Source: Streptomyces sp. NBC_00083 | GTDB lineage: Bacteria; Actinomycetota; Actinomycetes; Streptomycetales; Streptomycetaceae | Assembly (NCBI RefSeq): GCF_026343295.1 | Contig: NZ_JAPELY010000001.1 | Location: 248,001-312,000, forward strand | Direction: 5' to 3' | DNA length: 64,000 nucleotides | In this document: one piece after another, positions 43,329 through 52,129 of the stretch | How the letters are laid out: the number at the start of each line of letters is the position of its first letter | Numbering within the stretch: the stretch's first letter is position 1 | Made by a program: the position numbers and the translations under genes | Notes under the pieces: generated by a model | Seen by the model: only the letters and a program-made list of their open reading frames with translations | What the model was told of the DNA's origin: nothing | Database searches by the model: none

Positions 43329-43957
43329 CGCCCCCTCAGGCCGCCGGCGCCCACCGGCCCCCCGAGCCGCCCCGGCCCGACGCCGCCCCGGCCCGGCCGG
43401 GACCGCAGGCCGAGGTGCCCTTCCCGCAGGGCGGCGAAGGCCTCGGCGAGGCGCTGCGCGCGCCCTACGCCGCGCTCGTCGTCACCGCGTCCAACCGCGC
43501 GTCCGCCGGGGTGTACGCGGACCGGGGCGGGCCGCTGCTCGCCGAGGGCCTGGCCTCGATCGGCTTCGCCGTGGACGGCCCGCTGGTCGTGCCCGACGGC
43601 GACCCCGTCGAGCAGGCGCTGCGCGCGGGGACGGCCGCCGGGTACGACGTGATCGTCACGACTGGCGGCACCGGCCTCTCGCCCACCGACCGCACCCCCG
43701 AGGTCACCCGCGCCGTCATCGAGTACGACGTGCCCGGCATCCCCGAGGCCATCCGCGCCGAGGGCCTGGCCAAGGTCCCCACCGCCGCCCTCTCCCGAGG
43801 CCTGGCCGGGGTGGCGGGCGGCCGCACTCTGATCATCAACCTGCCGGGCTCCACCGGCGGAGTACGCGACGGGATCGCCGTCCTGGAGCGGATCCTGCGG
43901 CACGCCGTGGACCAGATCCGCGGCGGCGACCACCCCAGACCGGGGAGTTCGAGCTGA
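43325..43957 (+). CDS. moaB: Molybdenum cofactor protein MoaB/Mog
   Basis: 210 residues. After a Pro/Ala-rich 45-residue start comes the MoaB fold: [40 protein letters not shown] and [23 protein letters not shown]. It adenylylates molybdopterin before metal insertion by MoeA. Overlaps of 4 bp with moaC before and the GNAT gene after indicate a translationally coupled operon. Confidence 0.93.
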   Translation: MTPPQAAGAHRPPEPPRPDAAPARPGPQAEVPFPQGGEGLGEALRAPYAALVVTASNRASAGVYADRGGPLLAEGLASIGFAVDGPLVVPDGDPVEQALRAGTAAGYDVIVTTGGTGLSPTDRTPEVTRAVIEYDVPGIPEAIRAEGLAKVPTAALSRGLAGVAGGRTLIINLPGSTGGVRDGIAVLERILRHAVDQIRGGDHPRPGSSS

Positions 43958-44580
43958 ACGTTCCTTCGTGGCCGGTCGTGCTGGCGGAGGGCGACGTGGT
44001 CCTTCGCCCCATAAAGGTGCGCGACCAACGGGCCTGGCGCGAGGTCAACCGGCGCAACCGCGACTGGCTGCGGCCCTGGGAGGCGACGATCCCGCCGCCC
44101 GCCCCCGGCGCGCCCTTCCCGCAGCGCCCCACGTACCGCCAGATGGTCCGCCACCTGCGCACCGAGGCGAGCGCCGGCCGGATGCTGCCCTTCGTCATCG
44201 AGTACCAGGGGCATCTGGTGGGCCAGTTGACGGTCGCCGGAATCACCTGGGGCTCCATGTGCTCGGGCCACGTCGGGTACTGGGTGGACCGTGAGGTGGC
44301 GGGCCGGGGCGTGATGCCGACGGCCGTCGCGCTCGCCGTCGACCACTGTTTCCGCGCGGTCGGACTGCACCGCATGGAGGTGTGCATTCGACCCGAGAAC
44401 GGGCCGAGCCGCCGGGTGGTGGACAAGCTGGGATTCCGCGAGGAGGGCCTGCGCCCGCGCTATCTGCACATCGACGGCGCCTGGCGCGACCATCTCGTGT
44501 ACGCCCTCACCGCGGAGGAAGTCCCCGAAGGGCTCCTCGCCAGGTGGCGGCGGGGGCGGCAGTCCCACCCCGGTAAATAA
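43954..44580 (+). CDS. RimJ-like GNAT N-acetyltransferase
   Basis: 208 residues if started at CTG 43954, which overlaps the previous stop as CTGA and has GGGGAG six bases upstream; GTG 43978 is the first conventional start (200 residues). GNAT motif A appears as VAGRGVMPTAVALAVDHCFR, and GLHRMEVCIRPENGPSRRVVDKLGFREEG is typical of RimJ-type ribosomal-protein acetylases. LRPIKVRDQRAWREVNRRNRDWLRPW is the family start. Its place between moeA/mog and sepX matches mycobacterial rimJ. The target protein is unknown. An AT-rich segment follows its stop. Confidence 0.85.
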   Translation: MNVPSWPVVLAEGDVVLRPIKVRDQRAWREVNRRNRDWLRPWEATIPPPAPGAPFPQRPTYRQMVRHLRTEASAGRMLPFVIEYQGHLVGQLTVAGITWGSMCSGHVGYWVDREVAGRGVMPTAVALAVDHCFRAVGLHRMEVCIRPENGPSRRVVDKLGFREEGLRPRYLHIDGAWRDHLVYALTAEEVPEGLLARWRRGRQSHPGK

Positions 44581-44644
44581 AATAAATGTTCGAATTCTAT
44601 CGGGTTCCGGTCCCTTCGTCTCGTCCAACGATCTGAGAAATCAC

Positions 44645-44688
44645 AAAAAAAGCCGGTGATATCAGCCAGATCGTGCGACACACCGGCT
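44645..44688 (-). terminator. Strong U-tract terminator on the minus strand
   Basis: AGCCGGTG (44651-44658) pairs with CACCGGCT (44681-44688), preceded on the plus strand by seven A residues (44645-44651). Read on the minus strand this is a stem followed by U7, a classical intrinsic terminator, rare in streptomycetes. It lies upstream of sepX on the opposite strand and may block antisense transcription from the sepX side. Confidence 0.55.
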
Positions 44689-44732
44689 CAATTGGCGTAT
44701 CCCCGCGCGCCGGTCCCTCTACGGTGTGATGT

Positions 44733-46016
44733 GTGAGCAGCAGCGGCCTCATTTACGCAGTCATCGTCGGGGCCTGGGCCGCCTACTTGGTGCCGATGTG
44801 GCTCCGCAGGCAGGACGAGCTCAACGAGGCACGCCCGACGGAACGCTTCAGCACCGCCATCCGGCTTCTTTCCGGACGGTCGGCCATGGAGCGTCGCTAC
44901 GCCAAGGAGCTGCGCCAGCGGGCCACCGGGGAGGCGGCACCGGGGGCGGAGCCTTCCGCGGACGCCCTGACGGAACCCCTCGCCGCGGCGGGGGAGTCCA
45001 CGGGCGGCCGCGAGTTCTCGGTACCCCAGGCCCGCGGCAGGCGCCCGGCATCCCCGGAGCGCGCGGACCACCGGGACCACGGGGACCATCACCGGGACCA
45101 CGCGGACCACCGGGACCCCAGGGATCATCAGGCGCACCCGGACTCTCAGGGACACCAGGGGCATCCGGGGCAGCACTTGGGGCACCCGGCGCACCACGGT
45201 CACCAGGGCGCGCGCCCCGACCGGCGTGACGACCGGCGCGAGCACCCGGCGGGGGAGGCCCCTCGCCGCGAGCCCGGCGCGCGCCCCGCATCCGGCGCCT
45301 CGGCCGAACGAGCCCGGCGCGCCCAGCGCAGTGCGGTGCTCGCGCGCCGCCGGCGCACCACCGTCGTCCTCTTCCTCGCCTTCACGCTGGGCGCGATCGT
45401 CGCGGCCGTCGGCGGCTTCGGCTTCCTGTGGGCGCCGGCGGTCCCGGCCGCCCTGCTGAGCGCGTACATCGTTCATCTGCGCATCCAGGAGCGGCGGCGC
45501 TTCGCCTTCACGATGGACCGCCGCCGGGCGGAGGTGGCCGCGCAACGGCTGCGCGAAAGCCGGCCGCGGGCGAGGGCGACGGCGCCGGGCGTCGAGGCCG
45601 ACGACGAAGCGGAGTCCCACCAGCCGGCCCCCGTGCCCGAGCCGGCGCCCGCGCCCGCGCTCTCCCCGCAGGAGGCCGGACGGCGCGCGCTGGTCGAGCA
45701 GACCGACCACGCCGAGTGGGTCGACCAGCAGCGCGAGCGCGGTCCGGAACGCGGCGCGAGCTGGGACCCGGTCCCGGTCCCGCTGCCCACCTACGTCACC
45801 GCGCCGGTCGCCCCGCGCGCCACCGGCAGCATCGATCTGGGCGCCCCGGACACATGGTCGTCGGCCCGCTCCTCGACGGCGGACCCGACGCCGCCCGCGG
45901 AGCCGGCCCCCGCGGCCGAGGAGCCTCCGCGGCGCCGCGGAGGCTCAAGTCGCCGCCGTACACCGCTCTTCGACCAGTACGAGGGCGAGGACCGGCCCCG
46001 CGCCGCCAACGAATGA
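44733..46016 (+). CDS. sepX: Cell-division membrane protein SepX (Glp-receptor-like)
   Basis: 427 residues. The N-terminal helix (SSGLIYAVIVGAWAAYLVPMWL) is followed by RRQDELNEARPTERFSTAIRLL. A long His/Asp/Gly-rich disordered linker (~residues 105-180) precedes an Arg patch and two close transmembrane helices (VVLFLAFTLGAIVAAVGGFGF, LWAPAVPAALLSAYIVHL). The cytosolic tail ends in RRTPLFDQYEGEDRPRAANE. I recognise the streptomycete septation protein SepX, related to the corynebacterial receptor of gephyrin-like Glp. A TACGGT hexamer 7 nt before the GTG and no ribosome site suggest leaderless mRNA. Synteny with moeA supports a division link. The name is from recall. Confidence 0.75.
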   Translation: MSSSGLIYAVIVGAWAAYLVPMWLRRQDELNEARPTERFSTAIRLLSGRSAMERRYAKELRQRATGEAAPGAEPSADALTEPLAAAGESTGGREFSVPQARGRRPASPERADHRDHGDHHRDHADHRDPRDHQAHPDSQGHQGHPGQHLGHPAHHGHQGARPDRRDDRREHPAGEAPRREPGARPASGASAERARRAQRSAVLARRRRTTVVLFLAFTLGAIVAAVGGFGFLWAPAVPAALLSAYIVHLRIQERRRFAFTMDRRRAEVAAQRLRESRPRARATAPGVEADDEAESHQPAPVPEPAPAPALSPQEAGRRALVEQTDHAEWVDQQRERGPERGASWDPVPVPLPTYVTAPVAPRATGSIDLGAPDTWSSARSSTADPTPPAEPAPAAEEPPRRRGGSSRRRTPLFDQYEGEDRPRAANE

Positions 46017-46102
46017 GCCCCCCGCGCGTCCCCTCTCGCTGACCAGCGAGGACCGGATTTCCAACCACTCCCATCCGGGTGCTAAAGTTTCACTCGTTGC
46101 AA

Positions 46103-46176
46103 GGGCCTGTGGCGCAGTCCGGTAGCGCACCTCGTTCGCATCGAGGGGGTCAGGGGTTCGAATCCCCTCAGGTCCA
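46103..46176 (+). tRNA. tRNA-Ala (anticodon CGC)
   Basis: 74 nt form a full cloverleaf. The acceptor stem GGGCCTG/CAGGTCC has a G3-U70 pair, the alanine identity element. The D stem is GCGC/GCGC, the anticodon stem CCTCG/CGAGG has loop TTCGCAT, and the T arm is AGGGG-TTCGAAT-CCCCT. Discriminator A76; the CCA end is not encoded. It reads GCG, a frequent codon here. A terminator hairpin follows. Confidence 0.95.
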
Positions 46177-46185
46177 CAACAGGTC

Positions 46186-46222
46186 AGAGCCCCTGTCGGA
46201 GAAATCCGGCAGGGGCTCTTTC
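46186..46222 (+). terminator. Terminator after tRNA-Ala
   Basis: 15-bp stem (46186-46200 with 46205-46219, one G-U pair), loop GAAA, followed by TTT. Confidence 0.85.
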
Positions 46223-46354
46223 CGTGCGCGTACAACGGCGGGCTCCCCCTCGGACGAGGGGTTGTCCCGGCCGCTCATCCTCCGGCTCGCCGGTGTCGTA
46301 TAGCGATGGCCGTCCCTCGTCGCCGAGTTGGGGCACCACGGGCACCGCGAACGG

Positions 46355-46849
46355 TCAGGGGTTTCCCAGCGCCTTCGCGAAGCAGCGGCTCGACTCGTAC
46401 GTGCGGTAGTGGCCGAACTTCTCGCAGGGCTCGTATCCCGTCGAGGTGTACAGGGCTATGGCCTCCGGCTGCTTGATGCCGGTCTCCAGGACCATGCGGG
46501 TGCGGCCGGCCGCGCGGGCGTCGGCCTCCAGGGCGGCCAGGATGCGGCGGGCCAGGCCGAGGCCCCGGGCCTCGGGGACGACGTACATCCGCTTCAGCTC
46601 CGCGTCGCCGTCGCGGTAGTTCTCCTCGTTGGCCTCCTGGCCGCGCCAGCCGCCCGTGGCCACCGGGCGGCCCGCGCCGTCGTACGCGATCAGGTACAGG
46701 CCGCGCGGGGGCAGGAACATCGCGGGTTCCAGGTAGGTGACGTCGCCGCCGTCCCCGTACCGCTCGACGTATTCGAGCTGCACCTGGTCGTTGAGCTTCC
46801 GGGCGTCGGGGTGGTCGTACGAGAGCTGGCGGATAATCATGCGTTGCAT
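46355..46849 (-). CDS. GNAT-family N-acetyltransferase
   Basis: 164 residues from ATG 46849 (ATG 46840 is an alternative). Acetyl-CoA motif A is ELKRMYVVPEARGLGLARRILAALEADAR, and MVLETGIKQPEAIALYTSTGYEP is the usual motif B. It begins MIIRQLSYDHPDARKLNDQVQLEY, a pattern common in streptomycete GNATs of unknown substrate. It is divergent from exonuclease III over only 49 bp. Confidence 0.88.
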   Translation of the reverse strand: MQRMIIRQLSYDHPDARKLNDQVQLEYVERYGDGGDVTYLEPAMFLPPRGLYLIAYDGAGRPVATGGWRGQEANEENYRDGDAELKRMYVVPEARGLGLARRILAALEADARAAGRTRMVLETGIKQPEAIALYTSTGYEPCEKFGHYRTYESSRCFAKALGNP

Positions 46850-46898
46850 CGTACTTCTATGCGTAGGGTGGGTGGCGCCGGGTCGGTAGGGTTCCGGG

Positions 46899-47702
46899 AT
46901 GCTCACTGTTACCTCTGTGAATGTAAACGGGCTGCGCGCCGCCGCCAAGAAGGGCTTCGTGGAGTGGCTCGGGGGCAGCGAGGCCGACGCCGTCTGCCTG
47001 CAGGAAGTGCGGGCCGAGCCCCACCAGCTGCCCGCCGAGGCCGGCGCCCCCGAAGGCTGGTTCGCCGTGCACGCCCCGGCCGCCGCCAAGGGCCGGGCGG
47101 GTGTGTCCCTCCTCACGCGGCGCGAGCCCGACCGGGTGCGGACCGGGTTCGGGAGCGCGGAGTTCGACGGCAGTGGGCGGTACGTCGAGGCGGACCTGCC
47201 CGGGGTGACCGTCGCCTCCCTCTACCTGCCCTCCGGCGAGGTCGGCACCGAGCGGCAGGACGAGAAGATCCGCTTCATGGCCGAGTTCCTCGAATACCTC
47301 AGGGAGCTGAAGGTGCGGGCCGCCGCCGACGGCCGCGAGGTCGTCGTGTGCGGCGACTGGAACATCGCCCACCAGGAGGCCGACCTCAAGAACTGGAAGG
47401 GCAACAAGAAGAACTCCGGCTTCCTGCCCGAGGAGCGGGAGTGGATGACCCGGGTCTTCGACGCCGCCGACGGCGGATACGTCGACGTCATGCGCGCCCT
47501 GCACCCCGGCGTCGAGGGGCCCTACTCCTGGTGGTCCTACCGGGGTCGCGCCTTCGACAACGACACGGGCTGGCGCATCGACTACCAGGTCGCCACCCCC
47601 GGCCTCGCCGGGCGCGCCGTCAAGGGCTTCGTCGAGCGCGCCGCGACGCACGGCGAGCGGTGGAGCGACCACGCGCCGGTGACGGTCGTGTACGAGCTCT
47701 AG
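46899..47702 (+). CDS. xth: Exodeoxyribonuclease III / AP endonuclease
   Basis: 267 residues. VTSVNVNGLRAA (metal-binding Asn), CLQEVRAE (catalytic Glu), VVCGDWNIAH (Asp/Asn pair) and RIDYQVATPGL with the terminal SDHAPVTVVYEL (catalytic Asp-His) are all intact. It cuts 5' to abasic sites and trims 3' ends in base-excision repair. A TAGGGT hexamer ends 6 nt before the ATG and no ribosome site is visible, so it is a leaderless candidate. Confidence 0.95.
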   Translation: MLTVTSVNVNGLRAAAKKGFVEWLGGSEADAVCLQEVRAEPHQLPAEAGAPEGWFAVHAPAAAKGRAGVSLLTRREPDRVRTGFGSAEFDGSGRYVEADLPGVTVASLYLPSGEVGTERQDEKIRFMAEFLEYLRELKVRAAADGREVVVCGDWNIAHQEADLKNWKGNKKNSGFLPEEREWMTRVFDAADGGYVDVMRALHPGVEGPYSWWSYRGRAFDNDTGWRIDYQVATPGLAGRAVKGFVERAATHGERWSDHAPVTVVYEL

Positions 47703-47769
47703 GGGCCCGTTACGTGCTCCACGGCCCCGGGGCCCCAGGGCGCCGTCCCGCCCGCCGGGGCCGCGCCCG

Positions 47770-48441
47770 CTAGTGCTCCTCGGACAGCCTTCGGTCCAGT
47801 GCCAGCGACAGCTCGGCGTCCACCACCGCCTTGGCCAGCGGGCGCAGGCGGTGGGTGTCCTCCGGGGCCGCGTGGGTGGCCAGCAGATCCGTGAACAGGG
47901 CCGCCAGCGCCTCCGCGTGCTCGCGCACCTCCCGGCCGGCCGCGAGCACCGCCGCCAGCGGGACGCCCTCGCGCACCAGGGACGCCGAGACGTCCAGGAG
48001 GCGGCGGCTGATGTGCACGATCTCCTCGCCCGACACCGCGAGGTAGCCGAGGTCGAGCGCCGCCGCCAGGTTCTCCGGCGTGACCTGCCCCGCGAAGTGG
48101 TCGGCGAGCGCCTCCGGGGTGAGGCGGACCGGGGTCTCCTCGGTGGGCTCGACGAGGCCGAGCGCCTCGCCCGCGTCGCGGCCCGACTCGAAGGCCGAGG
48201 TCAGGTCGGCGATGCCGGACAGGGTGTGGCCGCGTTCGAGGAGTGCGGAGATCGTCCGCAGCCGGGCCAGGTGGTGGCCGTCGTACCAGGCGATCCGGCC
48301 CTCGCGGCGCGGTGGCGGGATCAGGCCGCGCTCGCGGTAGAAGCGCAGGGTGCGTTCGGTGATGCCGGCCTCGCGGGCCAGCTCCGACATGCGGTACTCA
48401 CGGACACCCGGGTCGTCGTTGTCTGCCTGCTCTTCTGCCAC
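47770..48441 (-). CDS. MerR-family transcriptional regulator
   Basis: 223 residues. The MerR helix-turn-helix spans residues 16-50 (YRMSELAREAGITERTLRFY, RERGLIPPPRREGRIAWYDG), followed by LARLRTISALLERGHTLSGI. The effector part is long and helical and lacks the Cys pattern of metal sensors, so an organic ligand or none is likely. It is divergent from the Baeyer-Villiger monooxygenase operon, probably its target. The gap carries a TGCCAG/CTGGCA dyad. Confidence 0.9.
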   Translation of the reverse strand: MAEEQADNDDPGVREYRMSELAREAGITERTLRFYRERGLIPPPRREGRIAWYDGHHLARLRTISALLERGHTLSGIADLTSAFESGRDAGEALGLVEPTEETPVRLTPEALADHFAGQVTPENLAAALDLGYLAVSGEEIVHISRRLLDVSASLVREGVPLAAVLAAGREVREHAEALAALFTDLLATHAAPEDTHRLRPLAKAVVDAELSLALDRRLSEEH

Positions 48442-48540
48442 GGGCCTCAGCCTATGCGGTGCCCGCCGGGTTGTACCGGCGGTAACTTCCCCGCCCGTAC
48501 CCCTACCGCTCGGTATGTGACTGCTCTACTCTCCCAACAG

Positions 48541-48558
48541 TGCCAGTGATTGCTGGCA
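48541..48558. promoter_or_regulatory. Dyad between merR gene and monooxygenase operon
   Basis: TGCCAG-TGATTG-CTGGCA, flanked by CAAC on the left and GTTG on the right, extends to an imperfect ~30-bp dyad 32 bp before the monooxygenase ATG. Candidate MerR operator. No clear 19-bp-spaced promoter was found around it. Confidence 0.45.
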
Positions 48559-48589
48559 ACGTTGTGGGACCGATCGTGGAGGCAGTGGC

Positions 48590-50170
48590 ATGGCCCAGCA
48601 CGAGGACGAACGCGAGCATGTACGGGTGGGCGAGCGCGAGCACGTACGTGTGGCGGTGATCGGGTCGGGGTTCGGCGGGCTCGGGGCCGCGGTCCGGCTG
48701 CGCCGTGAGGGGATCACCGACTTCGTCGTCCTGGAGCGGGCCGGCTCCGTCGGCGGCACCTGGCGCGACAACAGCTACCCCGGGTGCGCCTGCGACGTGC
48801 CTTCGCACCTCTACTCCTTCTCCTTCGCGCCCAACCCCGACTGGCCCCGCACCTTCTCCGGCCAGGAGCACATCCGGGCCTACCTGGAACACGTCGCCGA
48901 CACCTTCCGGCTGCGCCCGCACATCCGCCTCGACCACGAGGTGACGATGATGCGCTGGGACGCCGAGCGGCTCTGGTGGGAGATCGAGGTCGCCAACGGC
49001 ACCTCGCTCACCGCCGACGTCGTCGTCTCCGCCACCGGGCCGCTCTCCGACCCCAAGATGCCGGAGATCCCCGGGCTCGACACCTTCCCCGGCAAGGTGT
49101 TCCACTCGGCGCGCTGGGACCACGACTACGACCTGCGCGGCAAGCGCGTCGCCATGGTCGGCACCGGCGCCTCGGCCATCCAGATCGTGCCCGCGATCCA
49201 GCCCGACGTCGCCCGGCTCACCCTCTTCCAGCGCACCCCGCCCTGGGTCATGCCGCGCATGGACCGCGCGATCAGCGGTGCCGAGCGCTGGCTCCACCGC
49301 CGGCTGCCCTTCACCGGCGCCGCCCGGCGCGGACTCCTGTGGGGCATCAGGGAGTTGCAGGTCAGCGCGTTCACCAAGCGTCCCAACGAGCTCGGGCTCG
49401 TCGAGTCGATCGCCAAGTCCAACATGGCGCGCGCCATCAAGGACCCGGCCCTGCGCGCCAAGCTGACGCCGGACTACCGCATCGGCTGCAAGCGGATCCT
49501 GCTCTCCAGCGCGTACTACCCGGCGCTCGCCCAGGACAACGTGGACGTCGTCGCCGCCGGGCTCACCGAGGTGCGCGGCTCCACCGTGGTGGCGGCCGAC
49601 GGCACCGAGAGCGAGGTCGACGCAATCGTCTTCGGTACGGGCTTCCACGTCACCGACATGCCGATCGCCGACCGCGTCGTCGGCGCCGAGGGGCACACCC
49701 TCGCCGAGTCGTGGAAGGACGGCATGCAGTCGCTGCGCGGCGCGACCGCGGCCGGGTTCCCCAACTGGATGACCATCATCGGGCCCAACACCGGCCTCGG
49801 GAACTCCTCCATGATCCTGATGATCGAGTCCCAACTCTCCTACATGGCCGACTACTTGAGGCAGCTGAACGTGCTGGGCGGGCGCGCCGCGCTCACCCCC
49901 AGGAGCTCCGCCGTCGGCGCCTGGAACCGGCGGGTGCAGGAACGCATGAAGCGCACCGTGTGGAACACCGGCGGCTGCACCAGCTGGTACCTCGACGCCA
50001 ACGGCCGCAACACCACCGTCTGGCCGGGCACCACCGGCGAGTTCCGCCGCGCGACGCGCGAGGTCGACCTCGGTGAGTACGAGGTCGTACGGGCCCGCGC
50101 CGCCCACGCGGGGGCCCAGGCCGAGCCCGTGGCCGGCATCGCCGGCGAGGCCGCGGCGGTGTCCGCGTGA
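48590..50170 (+). CDS. Flavin-containing Baeyer-Villiger-type monooxygenase
   Basis: 526 residues. FAD site VAVIGSGFGGLGAAVRLR near residue 20, then ERAGSVGGTWRDNSYPGCACDVPSHLYSFSF. The BVMO fingerprint FxGxxxHxxxW is present as FPGKVFHSARWDHD near residue 165, and the NADPH site is MVGTGASAIQIVPAI. It inserts oxygen into ketones to give esters or lactones. The next gene overlaps by GTGA and encodes an esterase-like hydrolase, which fits ester cleavage after the oxidation. Confidence 0.92.
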   Translation: MAQHEDEREHVRVGEREHVRVAVIGSGFGGLGAAVRLRREGITDFVVLERAGSVGGTWRDNSYPGCACDVPSHLYSFSFAPNPDWPRTFSGQEHIRAYLEHVADTFRLRPHIRLDHEVTMMRWDAERLWWEIEVANGTSLTADVVVSATGPLSDPKMPEIPGLDTFPGKVFHSARWDHDYDLRGKRVAMVGTGASAIQIVPAIQPDVARLTLFQRTPPWVMPRMDRAISGAERWLHRRLPFTGAARRGLLWGIRELQVSAFTKRPNELGLVESIAKSNMARAIKDPALRAKLTPDYRIGCKRILLSSAYYPALAQDNVDVVAAGLTEVRGSTVVAADGTESEVDAIVFGTGFHVTDMPIADRVVGAEGHTLAESWKDGMQSLRGATAAGFPNWMTIIGPNTGLGNSSMILMIESQLSYMADYLRQLNVLGGRAALTPRSSAVGAWNRRVQERMKRTVWNTGGCTSWYLDANGRNTTVWPGTTGEFRRATREVDLGEYEVVRARAAHAGAQAEPVAGIAGEAAAVSA

Positions 50171-51147
50171 GCCGGGCCGGGGCGGGAGCCGGGTCCGGGC
50201 GGCGCGGGACGGGCGCCGTGCGGGGCGGGGTGTACGCGCCGCCCGAGCCCGACCGCGTCCTGACCGCGCACTCCGCCGACGGCGCCCCGCTCCACGTGGA
50301 GGTGCACGGGCCCGCCGACGCGCCCGCCGTCGTCCTCGCGCACGGCTGGACCTGCTCCACCGCGTTCTGGGCGGCGCAGATCCGGGAGCTGGCCGGCGAG
50401 TGCCGGGTCATCGCCTACGACCAGCGCGGCCACGGGCGTACCGCGCCCGCCGCGGTCTGCTCCACCGAGGCGCTCGCCGACGACCTCGAAGCGGTGCTCG
50501 ACGCGACGCTCGCGCCGGGGGAGCGGGCGGTGCTGGCCGGGCACTCCATGGGCGGCATGACGCTCATGGCCGCCGCGGGCCGGCCGGGCCTGCGCGAACA
50601 CGCCGCCGCCCTCCTGCTGTGCAGCACCGGAGCCTCGCGCCTGGTGGCCGAGTCGCGGGTGGTGCCGCTGCGGGCCGGGCGCCTGCGCACCGGGCTGACC
50701 GGGCGGGTGCTCGCGTCCAGCGCGCCGCTCGGGCCGGTCACGCCGCTCGCCAAGAAGGTCCTGCGGTACGCCACGATGGGGCCCGGGGCCTCCCCGGACA
50801 AGGTCGAGGCGTGTGCGCGGATCGTGCACGCCTGCCCGCGCCGGGTGCGCCAGGCCTGGTCGCATGTGCTGGCCGGGCTCGAAGTGGACTCGTCCGTAAG
50901 GGAGTTGACGATGCCGACCGTCGTGGTCGCCGGCAGCGCGGACCGGCTCACGCCGCCCGTGCACGCGCGACGGCTCGCGGCGGCGCTGCCCGACTGCCGC
51001 TCGCTCGACGTGCTCGCCGGCGTCGGGCACATGACGCCCGTCGAGGCGCCCGAATTCATCACCGGGAAGATCCGCGCGCTGGTGGCCGCGCATCTGGCCG
51101 CCCCGGCCACCGGCGCCACCGTCGACTCCGAGGAGAGTGCCGTATGA
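50167..51147 (+). CDS. Alpha/beta hydrolase
   Basis: 326 residues. VVLAHGWTCSTAFW supplies the oxyanion region, YDQRGHGRT the usual strand-helix turn, LAGHSMGGM the nucleophile elbow (Ser), and a late GVGHMTPVEAP the catalytic His. Probably an esterase or lactonase acting on the product of the monooxygenase. Four-base overlaps on both sides tie the three genes together. The N-terminal ~25 residues are Gly/Ala/Arg-rich. Confidence 0.9.
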   Translation: MSRAGAGAGSGRRGTGAVRGGVYAPPEPDRVLTAHSADGAPLHVEVHGPADAPAVVLAHGWTCSTAFWAAQIRELAGECRVIAYDQRGHGRTAPAAVCSTEALADDLEAVLDATLAPGERAVLAGHSMGGMTLMAAAGRPGLREHAAALLLCSTGASRLVAESRVVPLRAGRLRTGLTGRVLASSAPLGPVTPLAKKVLRYATMGPGASPDKVEACARIVHACPRRVRQAWSHVLAGLEVDSSVRELTMPTVVVAGSADRLTPPVHARRLAAALPDCRSLDVLAGVGHMTPVEAPEFITGKIRALVAAHLAAPATGATVDSEESAV

Positions 51148-52034
51148 GCAGGTTCGGACTTGAAGGACAGGTCGCGGTCGTCACGGGCGCGGCTCGCGGT
51201 GTCGGCGAGCTCCTCGCGCGCAAGCTGTCCGCGCGCGGGGCGAAGGTCGCGCTCGTCGGGCTGGAACCGGACGAGCTGAAGCGGGTCGCCGCGCGGCTGC
51301 ACACCGAGGCGGAGTCCTGGTACGCGGACGTCACCGACCACGAGGCGATGGCGCGGGTCGCCGCCGAGGTCAAGGAGCGGTTCGGCAAGGTCGACCTCGT
51401 CGTCGCCAACGCGGGGGTCGCCTCCGGCGGGCCATTCGTCGATTCCGACCCCGACGCGTGGCGCCGGGTCATCGAGGTCAACCTCATCGGCGGCGCGGTC
51501 ACCGCGCGGGCCTTCCTGCCCGTCCTGATGGAGTCGCGCGGGTACTTCCTCCAGATCGCCTCGCTCGCGGCGATCACCCCGGCGCCGATGATGACGGCGT
51601 ACTGCGCCTCCAAGTCCGGGGTCGAGGCGTTCGCGCACAGCCTGCGGGCCGAGGTCGGCTACAAGGGGGTGCGGGTCGGGGTCGGGTACCTGTCGTGGAC
51701 CGACACGGACATGGTGCGCGGGGCGGACCAGGACGACGTGATGCGGGAGCTGCGCTCGCGGCTGCCGTGGCCGTCGAACCGGACGTATCCGCTCGGGCCC
51801 GCGGTCGACCGGATCGTCGCGGGGATCGAGCGGCGGTCCTCGCATGTGTACGCGCAGTGGTGGTTGCGGGGGATGCAGTCCGTGCGGGGGTATTTGCCGG
51901 GGGTCATCGGGGCGGTGGGGGCGCGGGAGATGCGGCGGTTCGAGCCGCGGCTGGGCTCCGTCTCGCGGGGGCTCGTCGGGGCGGGCGGCGCCGCCGACAC
52001 CGAGTCCCGGACCACCCGCCCCACCCGCCCCTGA
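51144..52034 (+). CDS. Short-chain dehydrogenase/reductase
   Basis: 296 residues. AVVTGAARGVGELLARKL is the cofactor-binding Gly motif, VVANAGVAS the NAG motif, with Ser in FLQIASLAA and the catalytic YCASK. It could oxidise an alcohol to the ketone substrate of the monooxygenase. The C-terminal 60 residues extend beyond the classical fold (WWLRGMQSVRGYLPG) and may bind membrane or lipid substrates. It ends in Thr/Arg/Pro next to the repeat block. Confidence 0.92.
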   Translation: MSRFGLEGQVAVVTGAARGVGELLARKLSARGAKVALVGLEPDELKRVAARLHTEAESWYADVTDHEAMARVAAEVKERFGKVDLVVANAGVASGGPFVDSDPDAWRRVIEVNLIGGAVTARAFLPVLMESRGYFLQIASLAAITPAPMMTAYCASKSGVEAFAHSLRAEVGYKGVRVGVGYLSWTDTDMVRGADQDDVMRELRSRLPWPSNRTYPLGPAVDRIVAGIERRSSHVYAQWWLRGMQSVRGYLPGVIGAVGAREMRRFEPRLGSVSRGLVGAGGAADTESRTTRPTRP

Positions 52035-52129
52035 GCGAGCGGCCGGGCGCGGCCGCGTGGCTCGGTGCCGGGTGCCCTACGGGCTCCGCCGCGGTGGGTG
52101 CGGGCGGTGGGCGCGACGCCGGGTGCCCT

